A stretch of DNA of 64,000 nt from Pratylenchus scribneri. Taxonomy: Eukaryota > Nematoda > Chromadorea > Rhabditida > Pratylenchidae. The stretch lies in assembly GCA_030063045.1 (NCBI GenBank), contig JAQSEB010000085.1:496001-560000 (forward strand), given 5' to 3'. Below, piece by piece: positions 30,892 to 41,481 of the stretch; within the stretch, counting starts at the first letter, position 1; each line of letters begins with the position of its first letter. Under the pieces are notes generated by a model, which was given only the letters and a program-made list of their open reading frames with translations, made no database searches and was not told the DNA's origin. The translations under genes were made by a program, and so were the position numbers.

Positions 30892-32618
30892 ATGACTAAA
30901 CTTTATGGAAATCCGGACAATTTTCGCGTAAAGAAAGTATTGATTTCTGCTAAATTGGCCAATAAGAATGTGAACGTTGTTTCTGAAGCACCGCCTGCCA
31001 AACAATTCCCACTTGGATTGGTAATAATTAATAAAATACATTAAAAAGCTTAATTTTATTCATTTAAGGCACCAGCATTCGAAGATGGAAATGTGCATTT
31101 ATTTGGTGCAGAAGCAATTGCAAAGCATCTTCTCGGAGCTAATTCACAATATTTGCCACAGGTTTCCAATTTTGAATATTAATAATTTAATCATTGAATT
31201 GAAATTAAGAACCCCGAATTGGACCAATGGCTTTGCTGGGCCGAAAGTTCCCTGCTGCCAAATGTGCTCGCCTACGTTTTGCCAAGTGTCTCTGCGGCCA
31301 AAGTCGACCCGAAGAATGTGGAACAGGTTTAATCCTAACCAAATTGCTAATTTATCAATCATGATAGGCCAAACGTGAACTGCTCGCCCAACTCCAAAAG
31401 TTCAACAACATTCTGGCGCACAAAACCTTCTTGGTGGGTGAACGTCTTTCGCTAGCCGATGTTTCGGTTGCCGCCGATTTGTTGCCTGCCTATCAACATG
31501 TTTTGGGCACGGAAGCGCGCAAGCAAATTGGCAATGTGAATCGCTGGTTCCAAACCGTACTTCATCAACCGGATGTTCAATCGGTTGTTGGTGACCTGAA
31601 ATTCATCGCCGAACCTTCCAAATTCGATGGTATTAAAATTAATAATAAATGTTTAAAAGCAATTTTGCAGAAAATGAATACAACAAAATCGCCAATGCCG
31701 CACCAGTTGGAGGCAAAAAGGAAGGAGGAGGCAAAAAGGAGAAAGAATCGAAAAAGGAGCCAGCCGAGAAGCAAGAAAAGCAACCAAAGAAGAAATCTGC
31801 CAAGGAAGAAGAAGCGGAGGAATTGGACGCCGCCGATGAGGCCGCCGCCGCTCAACCAAAGTTCACGGATCCACTGGCCGCATTGCCGGCTGGAAAATTC
31901 TCAATGGATGGCTTCAAACGTGTCTATTCCAATGAGGACACCGCAACCAAGGCAATTCCCTACTTTTGGGAGAATTTCGATCCGGAGCATTACAGGTTTT
32001 GACTAAATAGTTTTTTTAATTAAAAATCATTTCCAGCATTTGGTACGGCGAATACAAATACCCAGAGGAACTCAAATTGACCTATATGTCTTGCAATTTG
32101 ATCGGTGGAATGTTCCAACGCCTGGAGAAGTTGAAGAAAACGGCTTTTGCTTCGGTTTGCCTATTCGGTTAGGAATTTGAATGTAACAAAAAATTAAGAT
32201 TTTTTGGGCTATAAAAACTTAACGTTTTTTTGAATAATAAAAACATAAGGTTTTTTGGATAAGAAAAACTTAAGGTTTTTTGGATATGAAAACTTAAGGT
32301 TTTTTGGATAATAAAATCTTCAGGTTTTTTAGATAATATTTATTAATTAAAGGTACGGACAACAATTCCACAATTTCGGGTATTTGGGTATGGCGTGGCC
32401 ATGAGCTGGCCTTCCCGCTGAGTCCAGACTGGCAAGTTGACTACGAAAGCTATGAGTGGAAGAAGTTGGACCCAAGCGATGAGGCCACCAAGAAAATGGT
32501 CAATGAATATATGCTCTGGGAGGTTTGCATGGCAAATTTGAATAATGCGTTTTAATGAATTTGATTTAAGGGAGAATTCGGCGGCAAGAAGTTCAATCAA
32601 GGCAAAATTTTCAAATGA
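30892..32618 (+). CDS. eef1g: Elongation factor 1-gamma (eEF1G)
   Basis: Eight exons (30892-31020, 31069-31161, 31210-31326, 31368-31629, 31671-31995, 32037-32167, 32353-32522, 32571-32618) join with consistent phases to 424 aa, near the usual ~430. It is the structural subunit of the eEF1B complex, which recharges eEF1A with GTP during translation elongation. Domains: a GST N-terminal-like domain ([18 protein letters not shown]), a GST C-terminal-like domain ([20 protein letters not shown]), a Lys/Glu-rich linker ([16 protein letters not shown]), and the conserved eEF1G C-terminal domain ([34 protein letters not shown], ending NQGKIFK). The start lies 11 nt behind a TTTTCAG acceptor. Intron 6 carries a small tandem array. 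Confidence 0.98.
32205..32342 (+). repeat. Short tandem array in eEF1G intron 6
   Basis: About six imperfect units of TTAAGGTTTTTTGGATA, roughly 20-24 bp each, with drift toward AATCTTCAGG at the right end. The wording (TTAAGG plus TTTTGG) resembles the larger array in the FUBP intron at 50.5-51.0 kb. Confidence 0.8.
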
Positions 32619-32925
32619 AGGAGAAGAAAATTTGAACGGATTATTGGATTTATTGACCAAAAAGAAAGAAGAAAAAATGTTACCGCCTTTTACCTATATT
32701 TACTTTTATAATTGTTTTATTTAATTTTGGCCATGGTGGGCTCTTTTGGAATTGACATTGACACACACAAATTTGTTTGGTTAAATCGTTTTTTGTTGAT
32801 ATTTTTATTTTCATCAAATTTTGTTTTAATTGGACAAAAATTATTTTTATATTTTTCTTAAATTAAAATTTAATTTTTAGCAGTTTTATTCAATTTTGAT
32901 ACAAAAAACGCCGAAACAGTGAGCA
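32619..32925 (+). other. Intergenic region, eEF1G to eL37
   Basis: 307 bp. TAATTTTTAG at 32870-32879 is a plausible trans-splice acceptor about 46 nt before the eL37 start. Short same-strand spacing permits, but does not prove, an operon. Confidence 0.4.
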
Positions 32926-33614
32926 ATGACAAAGGGAACCTCATCGTTTGGTAAACGCCACAACAAAACGCATACGCTGTGCCGTCGATGTGGCCGCTCC
33001 TCGTACCACATTCAAAAGCATACTTGCGCCTCGTGTGGATATCCGGCTGCCAAAAAGCGCACATATCAATGGTATTCAATTTTGCGAATTTTTAAAATTA
33101 AAATTGGGGATAGAAATATGTATATGAAATAATTATTGAGAGAATGAATGCGTATATAGGAATTCTTTTGGTAACATTTACGAATAATTTTATTATTATC
33201 CTATCTCCAACCCGAAAAAATGTTTCCCAAACGGATTCGAATTCTTGACCTAAATAATGCAAAAAAAAGTGAAGGGTCCCCTTCCTTGGTTGAGCTCGTT
33301 TAAGTGAGTTCTATCGATTGGGTGCAATGTACGACCTTTTTGACTTCAAAAAATTTTATCAGAAATACCCGAATTTAACCAAGTATTCTAATTTACTTCC
33401 AACTTCCAAAGCTCCGCATTAAATTAATTTACTCTGATTCTAATAAAATATTTGATAAATGCAATAAATTTGCAGGTCAATCAAATCGATCCGTCGCCGC
33501 ACCACTGGCACTGGCCGAATGCGTCATTTGAAGTTGGTCCACCGCCGTTTCCGCAACGGATTCCGTGAGGGCACAGCCGCAAAATCGGCCAAAAAGGGAA
33601 AGAGCAATGCTTGA
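32926..33614 (+). CDS. rpl37: 60S ribosomal protein eL37
   Basis: Two exons (32926-33071 and 33476-33614) encode 94 aa, the normal length. The zinc-finger cysteines are in place ([20 protein letters not shown]), preceded by the family start [18 protein letters not shown] and followed by [11 protein letters not shown] and [20 protein letters not shown]. It is a small basic protein of the large ribosomal subunit. The split at TG/G inside the Trp codon is supported by exact continuation into exon 2. The 404-bp intron carries a degraded SINE-like fragment. A poly(A) signal AATAAA follows near 33716. Confidence 0.98.
33215..33310. repeat. SINE-like fragment in eL37 intron
   Basis: Contains a degraded box-B complement (ACGGATTCGAATTCTTGACC) followed by GTGAAGGGTCCCCTTCC, the same order as the SINE-like copies at 43.3 and 47.0 kb in reverse orientation. 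Confidence 0.5.
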
Positions 33615-34000
33615 TGGACGGCCGAAATATTTGATGCGATGAAACATTGATGAATTTTATGTTATTCACATTTTTCTCGCTTGACTTGAAATGAAATGTT
33701 ATTTGTTGAAAAAAAATAAATTTTTTAAAAAACTCTATTTTATTCGGTTGGGATTAACATTTTCAAAATAGATTTAGCTCCAAAGGTTAAAGAAATAAGC
33801 CAAAAACCTGGTTTAAAAATTGAACTTTTTTTTAAAATTTTCCTCTGGATAAAACTTTTTCCTTTCATTTTTCTTATACCCAATCTATAGCTTAGAATTT
33901 AGGTTAGAATCTTAGCTATAAAATGTAAGGTTTATTGGGTAAAATTCAAAACCCAGGGCTTTGGCTGTGGAGGCAAAAATTGAAAATTCGCTAATTTAAT

Positions 34001-34093
34001 TTTCTTGGCCGAGTGGCGAAGATGGTTGACTTAGAAGAGGAGCAAATGGGGTGATGGGAGCGGAGGTCGTGAGTTCGAATCCCACCAAGGGCA
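34001..34093 (+). tRNA. tRNA-like sequence (Ser/Leu type) or pseudogene
   Basis: GGCCGAGTGG is a good box A and GTTCGAATCC (34072-34082, AGTTCGAATCC) an exact box B core. GTGAG/TTCGAAT/CCCAC makes a T-arm with one mismatch, and TTCTTG pairs with CAAGGG including two wobbles. The spacing suits a long-variable-arm tRNA, and TTTTTTT follows at 34100. No clean anticodon stem could be assigned, so it may be a decayed tRNA or the source-like head of the SINE family. Confidence 0.4.
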
Positions 34094-34239
34094 AATAATT
34101 TTTTTAGGATGAATAAAAGGTTGGAAAGAGTTTTTGGGGTCGCAAAACCGGTTTAATGATTCTTTTTGATTTTTTCGAACGTGGATAAACGATAAAATAT
34201 GGTTTAAAAATGGAAAAATGAGTTTTTTAAAGATCAATT

Positions 34240-37200
34240 TTATTCGATTGGAATTAACATTTTTAAAATGGACAATGGATGGAATGTGGCCGAATCAATA
34301 ATTACACTTTCCTCCCTCTCATTCCCATTCATTTCCAAATTTCTGATGAACAGTCGAACTCGGCGAAGTCTGCTCAACAATTCGGTGTATTTGAGAACAT
34401 CCGTGTCCTCTTCCTCTCCCGCATTTTCCTTCGGATTTATTCCAATTGGCATTTCAATTAATTCCAATGAAATTGATTCCAATTCTTCCAAAGGTTCAGC
34501 CAAAATTTTGGATATTATCTGAGAAAGGGGGAAATGATTTTATTAATGGATAATTTAAGGAAATATATTTGTTAAACAAAATTGAAAAGGTCGAAAAGAG
34601 TTCAAACTTCAAAGGTTCAGAAGTTAATTTTAAACCCATAAACAATATACCTAATCGATAAATCTCATCAAAATGTATCCATTTGATTATGTTTAAATAA
34701 AATCCTTTTAGGTTTAAAACCTATTCAATCTTATGGTTTTGAACCAATAAACCAAAATTGGTTTAAACCGTTAAAACACTAATTTTGACCAAACCATTAT
34801 GATTTTCGGACAAATTAAATACTATTGTTTTTTTTAAACCTCACCTCATTAAATGATTTATGAATTTGGCACCATTCTTCCATCGTTGAAATTGCCAATT
34901 TTACGCAGCCTTCCGGTCCATCCAAATTCCTTTCCAATTTGGTAGAATAGAATGAATTTGTGAATGAGAACTAAATGGGAAATTAATTTATAAAAATGTG
35001 TGTAAAAATTACCTGACTTAACAGAATTTGACTGATTGTTTGAAACATTTGAGCCAATTGATTGAATAAATTTGTCCTAATCCGTGTTTTAATATTCCAA
35101 ATATCCATTTTTCTCAGTCCATTCCCTTCGCCATTTTTCCATGAATTAATTAGACAATTTTTGATGAAAATAAATTTGAAGAGACGCACAAAAATGCAAT
35201 CAAGTAGTTTAAAGAATTGAGAATTGAGCAAAATACAAATTGACCAATGTTGCTTAAAATTTTACGGAAAATGTTTAATAAATATTAAATAATTGAGGGA
35301 GGATTTTTAGGTTTTTGGCCATTTTTCGTGTCAGATTTGATGAGAAAACCATTAATAATATTTTGAGCATTTATTTCATGCTTTTAATTTTTATAACCTA
35401 TTTTAACAACTTTTGAGGGAAAATCCATTGTAAAAATTTCCAAACATTAGCAAATTTTGAGGTTTCTACTAAAATCTGTTTTTGGAAAATTTTACAAAAA
35501 AAAATAAATATTAATATTAATCTAAGACTTACAATTCGATAGAATCGATTTATTTTGGCTTCATCCTCTTTCAAAATGGAATCCATTTTTTCCAATTGAT
35601 TTCTCATTGATGCATTTTCCAAAGAATGGTCAAAATTGGAAGCTAATTCAGGAAGCCAATAACGGAGAGAATTGATTTTCAATGAGTAGAAATCCTTTAA
35701 ATAATTTTATATTAATTCAATAAATACTAAATAATATTTAATTTGTTGAAACTCATTAATTAATACCAATAATCCAAATGGTTTAAGGGTTTATCCTACA
35801 TTCCCAAACCATATATAATTTGGTAATGGTTTTGTCAAAATTAAAGGGTATTAAACAGTTTAAACCAATTTTGGTTTTAATGGTCCAAAACCATAAGTTA
35901 GAATTGGTTTTAAAAAGTCAAATATACTCAAAAAATGCGTTTTTGACGAGGTTTATCGATTCGGTATATCATATATGAATATATAGTTTATGGGTCTAGG
36001 GGATAAAATGTACAATTTTTTCGGCATTTTCGATAATTTATTCAGCAAATTAATTTTCCTAATTTAATTAATTTGGTAAAAAAAACCTTAATTTGCTTTA
36101 AATGTGTTGGCAATGAACCATTTTGCTTAATTTGATTGAGAATATAATTGCAAAGTTGCTTTACAAATCCGGTCAATGTGGAATTCACCAATTTTGTGAG
36201 GAAATTCATCGTAAATTTCATTCTAAAATTCACAAAATTAAATCGATAAATTAAAATTATTTCACCGTTTTTGTTCCTTTGAATTTTTATAATTTTCGTA
36301 GAAAATTTCCACGAATCCGGGCAATTCATCAATCGCATTTTTGGGCATAAATTCGATGCAATGAATTGAAAATGCAATTTTTTCCACTGCGGATTCATCG
36401 CCCGCCCAAATTTGTTCAATGAAATCAATTTTTTGGGTTGATCTGAAATTTTTGGTTATTTTGAATTATTTGGACTAATTTCACTCACCCTTTGGTGCCA
36501 ATGCCAACAATAATTTCGCTTAAATATTTGCATAATAAATTGACAAATCCATCGAAAAGTTCTTCCTTCCATTTGGACTAAAAAAATATTTTTATTAAAT
36601 TTAATTTAAAATTATTTTTAATTTCTAATTTGCCCAAAAATACTGAAATTGTGGAAATGAAAATGCCGAAACCGTAAATATATTAAGGTTTATTTATTCC
36701 CACAAACCTTATATTTTGACTTAGGTTTAACCAATTCAAACTTAGTTAGTTTTGAACCAATAAACCAAAATTGGTTTAAACCGTTTAAAAGCCTTTTAGG
36801 TTTAAAACCAATTCTAACTTATTAATTTTGAACCATTAAACCAAAATGAGTTTAAACCGTTTATTACCCTTTAATTTTGACCAAACCATAACTAAATTAT
36901 ATACCATTCAATGCGTCATGACCAGCTATATGCTTTATCCAATTGGGTATATTTGGTTTGTGAATTTAGGACAAACCCTTAAACTATTTTTGGCTTTTTT
37001 CGGCAATTTCAACGGTTTATTCGGCAGATTATTCATTTAAAAATATTAAAATTGCTTACAATTTCCGAATGAAACAGCCAAAAATTCAAACTTTGAATGA
37101 ATTCTGCCCAAAATTCGGAGATCAATAAAAATTTATCCCCCTGTTGATTTCTTCTGCTGCCCACTAATTTTTCAATTGCCACAAAAATTGTATTCAATTG

Positions 37201-38113
37201 CTTTTGTTGAGATTTGAGAAATTTTGTGAGATCAAATAAATCTAAAAATTAAAAAAAATTAAATTTTAATTTCACTTCAAAAACCTTTAAACCCGGAATC
37301 GCATTTTTGTTGGGCAATTTCAGTGAATTCATCCAAAAATTGACGGAGAACATTTTTAACCGGTGCTTCCAATTCTTCGGTAATTAATCGATTTCGATGG
37401 CCAATTTCATCTTTTGGATTGATAAATTTGTAAATCAGCGCAATTCTCTTTCGGCATTCCGTTGCAATGTTCAGCGTCAATTCCAGGGTAATCCAATTCT
37501 CCGGGCTGAATCCGTCCACTTCCCATCTTTTGCGGTCGAAATAAAGGACATCGCCATTGTCCAAATTCAGCGGGGTGATTGTGTGGAATAAATGTGGTTG
37601 AATTGAACTGAAAATTTGCGATTGAAATAATCTAATTAAAATGCGGAAAATATTTAAAATGGCAAAAAATTAAAATGGTTAACGGTTCATTGTTTTATCC
37701 TAGACCATAAAACCATATAATTAATCAATAAATCTCGTCAAATGCATCATTTGATTTTATTTTGGTTTGGTTTAAAACCAATTCTAATTTATGCTTTTTG
37801 AACGATTAAACCCAAATCGGTTTAAACCGTTTAATACCCTTTAATTTTGACCAAACCATTAAAAATTATATCCCATTCAATGTGTCTTGACCAACTCTAT
37901 CCAATTCTGGGTATAGAGTTAAGGACCAGTGAACCATTATATTTTTTTTCGCCATTTTCAGTACTTTTAATTAAATATGTTCCAACTTACTTGCAAATTC
38001 GTCGAAAAAGCTCCTCCGCTTTTATTTTGTTTTTCTCTTTTGGATGCAAACAATGGTGGCTCAATGGACATGGTTGAAGTAGATGGAATTGTATACGGAA
38101 AAGTAATATTCAT
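34240..38113 (-). CDS. Large multi-exon protein, unidentified
   Basis: Minus-strand gene with about ten exons, from MNITFPYTIPSTST at 38113 to ILKMLIPIE and stop at 34240. Segments in order: SKREKQNKSGGAFSTNLQ; HTITPLNLDNGDVLYFDRKR; EVDGFSPENWITLELTLNI; LTKFLKSQQKQLNTIFVAI; SEFWAEFIQSLNFWLFHSEI; KWKEELFDGFVNLLCKYLSE; KIAFSIHCIEFMPKNAIDEL; INSLRYWLPELASNFDHSLE; ISTMEEWCQIHKSFNE; and an acidic C-terminal part (NAGEEEDTDVLKYTELLSRL). It is almost entirely alpha-helical in character with amphipathic helices, like tethering-complex or scaffold subunits, but no family signature is certain. An earlier in-frame Met at 38167 (MNFLIFTKL) is possible. Its introns hold four copies of repeat family B. Confidence 0.7.
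34640..34815. repeat. TTTAAACC-rich repeat family B, copy 2
   Basis: Carries AAACCTATTCAATCTTATGG, TTTTGAACCAATAAACCAAA and TTGGTTTAAACCGTTAAAAC in the family order. It lies in an intron of the unidentified gene. Confidence 0.7.
35795..36015. repeat. TTTAAACC-rich repeat family B, copy 3
   Basis: Reverse orientation to copy 2: CATTCCCAAACCATATATAA, GGGTATTAAACAGTTTAAAC and GGTCCAAAACCATAAGTTAG, then the GACGAGGTTTATCGAT block. Confidence 0.75.
36680..36985. repeat. TTTAAACC-rich repeat family B, copy 4 (with internal duplication)
   Basis: The AACCAATAAACCAAAATTGG/TTTAAACC block occurs twice (36755-36790 and 36830-36865), then CCATTCAATGCGTCATGACC and CCAATTGGGTATATTTGG. Confidence 0.75.
37680..37945. 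repeat. TTTAAACC-rich repeat family B, copy 5
   Basis: Contains AAATCTCGTCAAATGCATCA, AAAACCAATTCTAATTTATG, CGGTTTAAACCGTTTAATAC, CCATTCAATGTGTCTTGACC and CCAATTCTGGGTATAG in family order. Confidence 0.75.
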
Positions 38114-38400
38114 TCTTTGTGGGTTCAAAAATAAATGTGTTAATTTTGTAAAAATAAGGAAATTCATTTAAAAAAAATAGTAAAATGCAATGAATTAGCA
38201 TTGAAATTATATTGTTTAAGTGTTTATTACTTTATCAAGAGTCAGTTTTAAAGTAAAATAAAGCCAGAGTCAATTAAAGTAAACAAATAAATTAAATAAT
38301 AAATTAAAAAGAATGGAATTTTGGTATGTGTAAAATATCAATCAGTTTCAGTTTTAACATCGATTTTCATAAGCTGCCGATTCCCGAGTCCCGAGGCATT

Positions 38401-40202
38401 TCAGAAGTCCGAATCCAGACGAAACTCGCGGTCATGTTCAGAGGAGATGACGCCCATCTTTTGGTATTCGGACACGCGTTTCTCGAAGAAATTTGTCTTG
38501 CCCTCAATTGACAGGGTATCCATGAAGTCGAATGGATTATGGACTTTGTAGATCTGTGGAAATTGGAATATAATTCATTGAATTGTGAATTGCTTTTGGA
38601 TGAGCAAATTTCTTCCGGTCCCCAAAATTCATATAAACCGAAAATGCTAATATTGTCTTAAAAATAACTCCAAATTTTTTTATCTGTAGTGATTTTCGGA
38701 TTTCGATGCTTGTAGATTTTGGTGTAAGTATTTTGGTATTTTGGGTTGATCCCGCTTATTAGAATTGGAAACTTACTTTGTCGAAGCCAAGTTCCACCAT
38801 TAAATGATCGGCCACAAATTCAATATATTGAGACATACTATTAAAATGGGAATTGATTATTAAAATGAATTTGAGATAACTTACAGACGGCAATTCATTC
38901 CAATCATATCCACTGGGAGTGCATCCGTCAAGTATTCCTTAAAAAAAATGTGAAATTTGCTTCATTTTTATGTATAGGTTTAGGCTGGCTATGGTTTATA
39001 ATAATTTTACCAAAAATTATTTTTTGAAAATTTTCGACCAAAAGAGGGGTGGACCTTTCATTTTTACCAAATTTAGGAGGTCTCGGGTTCGAATCCGCTC
39101 CGAGGAAGTTATTTTTTTCTTGGCTTGGTTGTCATTTTTATGAACTTTTAGCTATTCTAAAATACATTTCTAGCCAAAATAGTTATTATTCATATCAGTA
39201 CTAATAATTTTTTTAGTCGGAAAAAAATTCCTCGTTACCTGTTCAATTGTGACCGCCTCACGAACAATTTCCTGGACACGTTGTTCACTCGGCTTATTGT
39301 TCAAATGTTGAAAGAGGAGGCAGGCAAAATCACGGTGAAGTCCTTCGTCACGCGAAATCAGCTCATTGCTATGCGTCAAGCCTGGCATGAGGCCACGTTT
39401 CTTCAGCCAGAAAATGGAGGCAAAACTCCCCGAGAAGAAAATGCCCTCAACGGCGGCAAATGCAATGAGCCTCTCGCCGAATGTTGCTTCTTGGCTTGCA
39501 ATCCATCGCAGCGCCCAATCGGCCTTTTTCTTGATGAATTCGAACTCGAAAATGGCATTGAACAATTTGTTGCTAAGAATTTTAATTTTTGGAATTTTAT
39601 TCGATTATCGATTTTACCGTTCATCCTCGTTCTTGACGTATGTTTCGATCAATTTGGAATACATTTCGGAGTGGATATTTTCAATGGCGATTTGAAATCC
39701 GTAGAAGCAGCGAGCCTCGGGAACTTGGACTTCCTGTGCGAATCGTTCGACCTTAAATTAAAAAAAGAGTTTATCTATTTTTAATAATAAAAATGGGAAC
39801 CAAATTCTCGTTGACAATCCCATCCGAGGCGGCAAAGAAGGCGAGCACTCGCGAAATGAACATTTTCTCATGTTCAGTTAGCTTGTTCCAATCTTGCATA
39901 TCTTTGCCCAAATCCACCTTAAAATATTCTCATTTAATTACTTATATTTTTTGCTTATTTTTTACCTCCTCCACAGTCCAGAATGAAGCGACCGCTTTCT
40001 TATAGAATTGCCAAATATCCTGATATTTGATTGGGAAGATGACAAATCGATTGGGATTCTCTCGAAGCAGTGGTTCGGTTGCCTCCAAATCCAGTCCATT
40101 TTTCGCCGGTTCAGTTGTCTTTAAATCCAATCCATTTTTTGGCGGTTCAGTTGTCTCCATCTCCACATTCACTCCATTTTTCGGCATTTGGTTTTCATCC
40201 AT
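38401..40202 (-). CDS. rrm2: Ribonucleoside-diphosphate reductase small subunit (R2)
   Basis: About seven exons on the minus strand, from [20 protein letters not shown] at 40202 to the stop at 38401-38403. It makes deoxyribonucleotides with the large R1 subunit. Seen in order: a repeated N-terminal TTEPxKNGLDL motif; [38 protein letters not shown] (first iron ligand Asp); [34 protein letters not shown] (radical Tyr, Glu and His ligands); [35 protein letters not shown] (Glu and His ligands); [20 protein letters not shown]; and the C-terminal R1-binding tail FRLDSDF. All metal-binding positions that can be checked are present. An upstream in-frame Met ([11 protein letters not shown]) exists, but the chosen Met starts the usual hydrophilic tail. 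Confidence 0.97.
38980..39175 (+). repeat. tRNA-derived SINE-like element, copy 1 (R2 intron)
   Basis: Contains GGCTGGCTATGG near its start, TTGAAAATTTTCGACC, then GAGGTCTCGGGTTCGAATCC (box B GGTTCGAATCC) with CGCTCCGAGGAAG, and a 3' tail GGTTGTCATTTTTATGAACT. The copy at 49.6 kb has the same order. Confidence 0.8.
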
Positions 40203-40658
40203 TTTAGGTGCGAATAAGTATTTTAATATCAATCAAATCAATCAATTTTTAATCTAGGATGATGGTGTAGAATTTAATAATGAGAAAAGGTTTTTTGCCG
40301 AAAGCCTAAAGAAAATCTCTCTTCTTTAGATAATTAGTTTAGTAGCTATCAAAAAAAAATTAAATGTGATTTTCCAAATCCCAATTTAGAGCCGAGTTTT
40401 TAAGAGTCACTCAATCACAAATTTTGTTTTAAAAATCCAATTTGGCGGGTCTATCTTTTTTTGTTGTGTTGCCGCGATCGCGGTCGCAAAGAAGACTGCG
40501 CAACCAATACGTACGCGTACGCATTACGCAACCATCCCTCATAAAATAAATTAATTCTATTTTACGATTTAGTAATTATAATTTTTATTAATTTTTCGAT
40601 AAAAATTTCCTAATTTTAGACATTCTAAAAAAATAAATAAATTACAAAACAATTAACA
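40203..40658. promoter_or_regulatory. Bidirectional promoter, R2 / POLE3, with E2F-like site
   Basis: 456 bp between two divergently transcribed replication genes. TTTGGCGGG (40441-40449) matches the E2F consensus. A perfect palindrome CCGCGATCGCGG lies at 40472-40483, a CCAAT box at 40504-40508, and a second palindrome CGTACGCGTACG at 40510-40521, followed by CGCATTACGCAACC. This 85-bp block is the most CpG-rich non-coding sequence in the region. Sharing cell-cycle control is inference. Confidence 0.6.
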
Positions 40659-41314
40659 ATGTCGGAAGTGTCCCTGGAAGATCTGAAATTCCCTAAGGCC
40701 ATTGTCGCGAGAATAATCAAAGATGCTCTACCGGAAGGTGCTAAAGTTTCAAAGGTTCATAAAATATAAATTTCACTAAAATCGAAATATTTCAGGAGGC
40801 TCAAATTGCCATCGCAAGAAGTGCTTCAATTTTTATTTTGCATGCCACATCTTTTGCCAATGAAAATGCCCAATCAAAGAAGCGAAAAGTGGTGACAGCC
40901 GAGGACATTTTTCACGCCATCAGACAGCTGGAGTGCGAAGAATTGGAAGATTCGGTAAAAAAATAATAAGTTAATTAGTAATCCTAATCTTTTGTCAAGA
41001 TAATCGAAGGACTTGAAGAGTTCAAAAAGAAGAAAATGGAACAGTCAAAAAAGAGGAGCGACAATAAGGCAAAGCGGAAGGAAATGGAGAAGAAGCAAGT
41101 GCCGGGTACAAGCGCCAACACCGCTGTTGAATCGCCGGAACCTGTGGAGGAAGATGAAGAAGAAGATGGGGAAGAAGACGAAAATGATGATGTGATGGAA
41201 CTAAGCGATGAGGATGAAGCGGCCAATGGAGGAGAAGAGGCGGAAGAAGAAAATGGGGAAGAAGAGAAGGACGAAGATGATGATGATGTTGTTGAAATTG
41301 ATGAGGATGAATAA
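40659..41314 (+). CDS. pole3: DNA polymerase epsilon subunit 3 (POLE3/CHRAC17 histone-fold protein)
   Basis: Three exons (40659-40754, 40796-40954, 41000-41314) give 189 aa. The histone fold is clear: LEDLKFPKAIVARIIKDALP, AQIAIARSASIFILHATSFA, NENAQSKKRKVVTAEDIFHA, then IRQLECEELEDSIIEGLEEF. The C-terminus is a long acidic tail of Glu/Asp runs, as in other POLE3 proteins but longer here. In animals it pairs with POLE4 in polymerase epsilon and with CHRAC15 in the CHRAC remodeller. It is head-to-head with R2 and 167 bp ahead of REPS on the same strand. Confidence 0.95.
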
Positions 41315-41481
41315 AATTATTCGGATATTTAAAATGACTTAATTTTACTTTTTAATTAATTTATTTTGCATAAAAATTGATCTCTTTATTAAGCTGTAAA
41401 TTTATAATTTGTGTTTATATGACACATTTTTATTTAATTAATTAATTTTAAATAATTTTTAATTAAAATTTCTACTATAGA

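Noticed and set aside
31577..31859. Leu/Phe-rich minus-strand frames opposite eEF1G
   Set aside because: Antisense of the Lys/Glu linker codons (AAG, GAG); the plus frame is the conserved protein.
39281..39784. 167-codon plus-strand frame over the R2 gene
   Set aside because: The minus strand encodes the R2 iron-binding helices; the plus frame has no family features.
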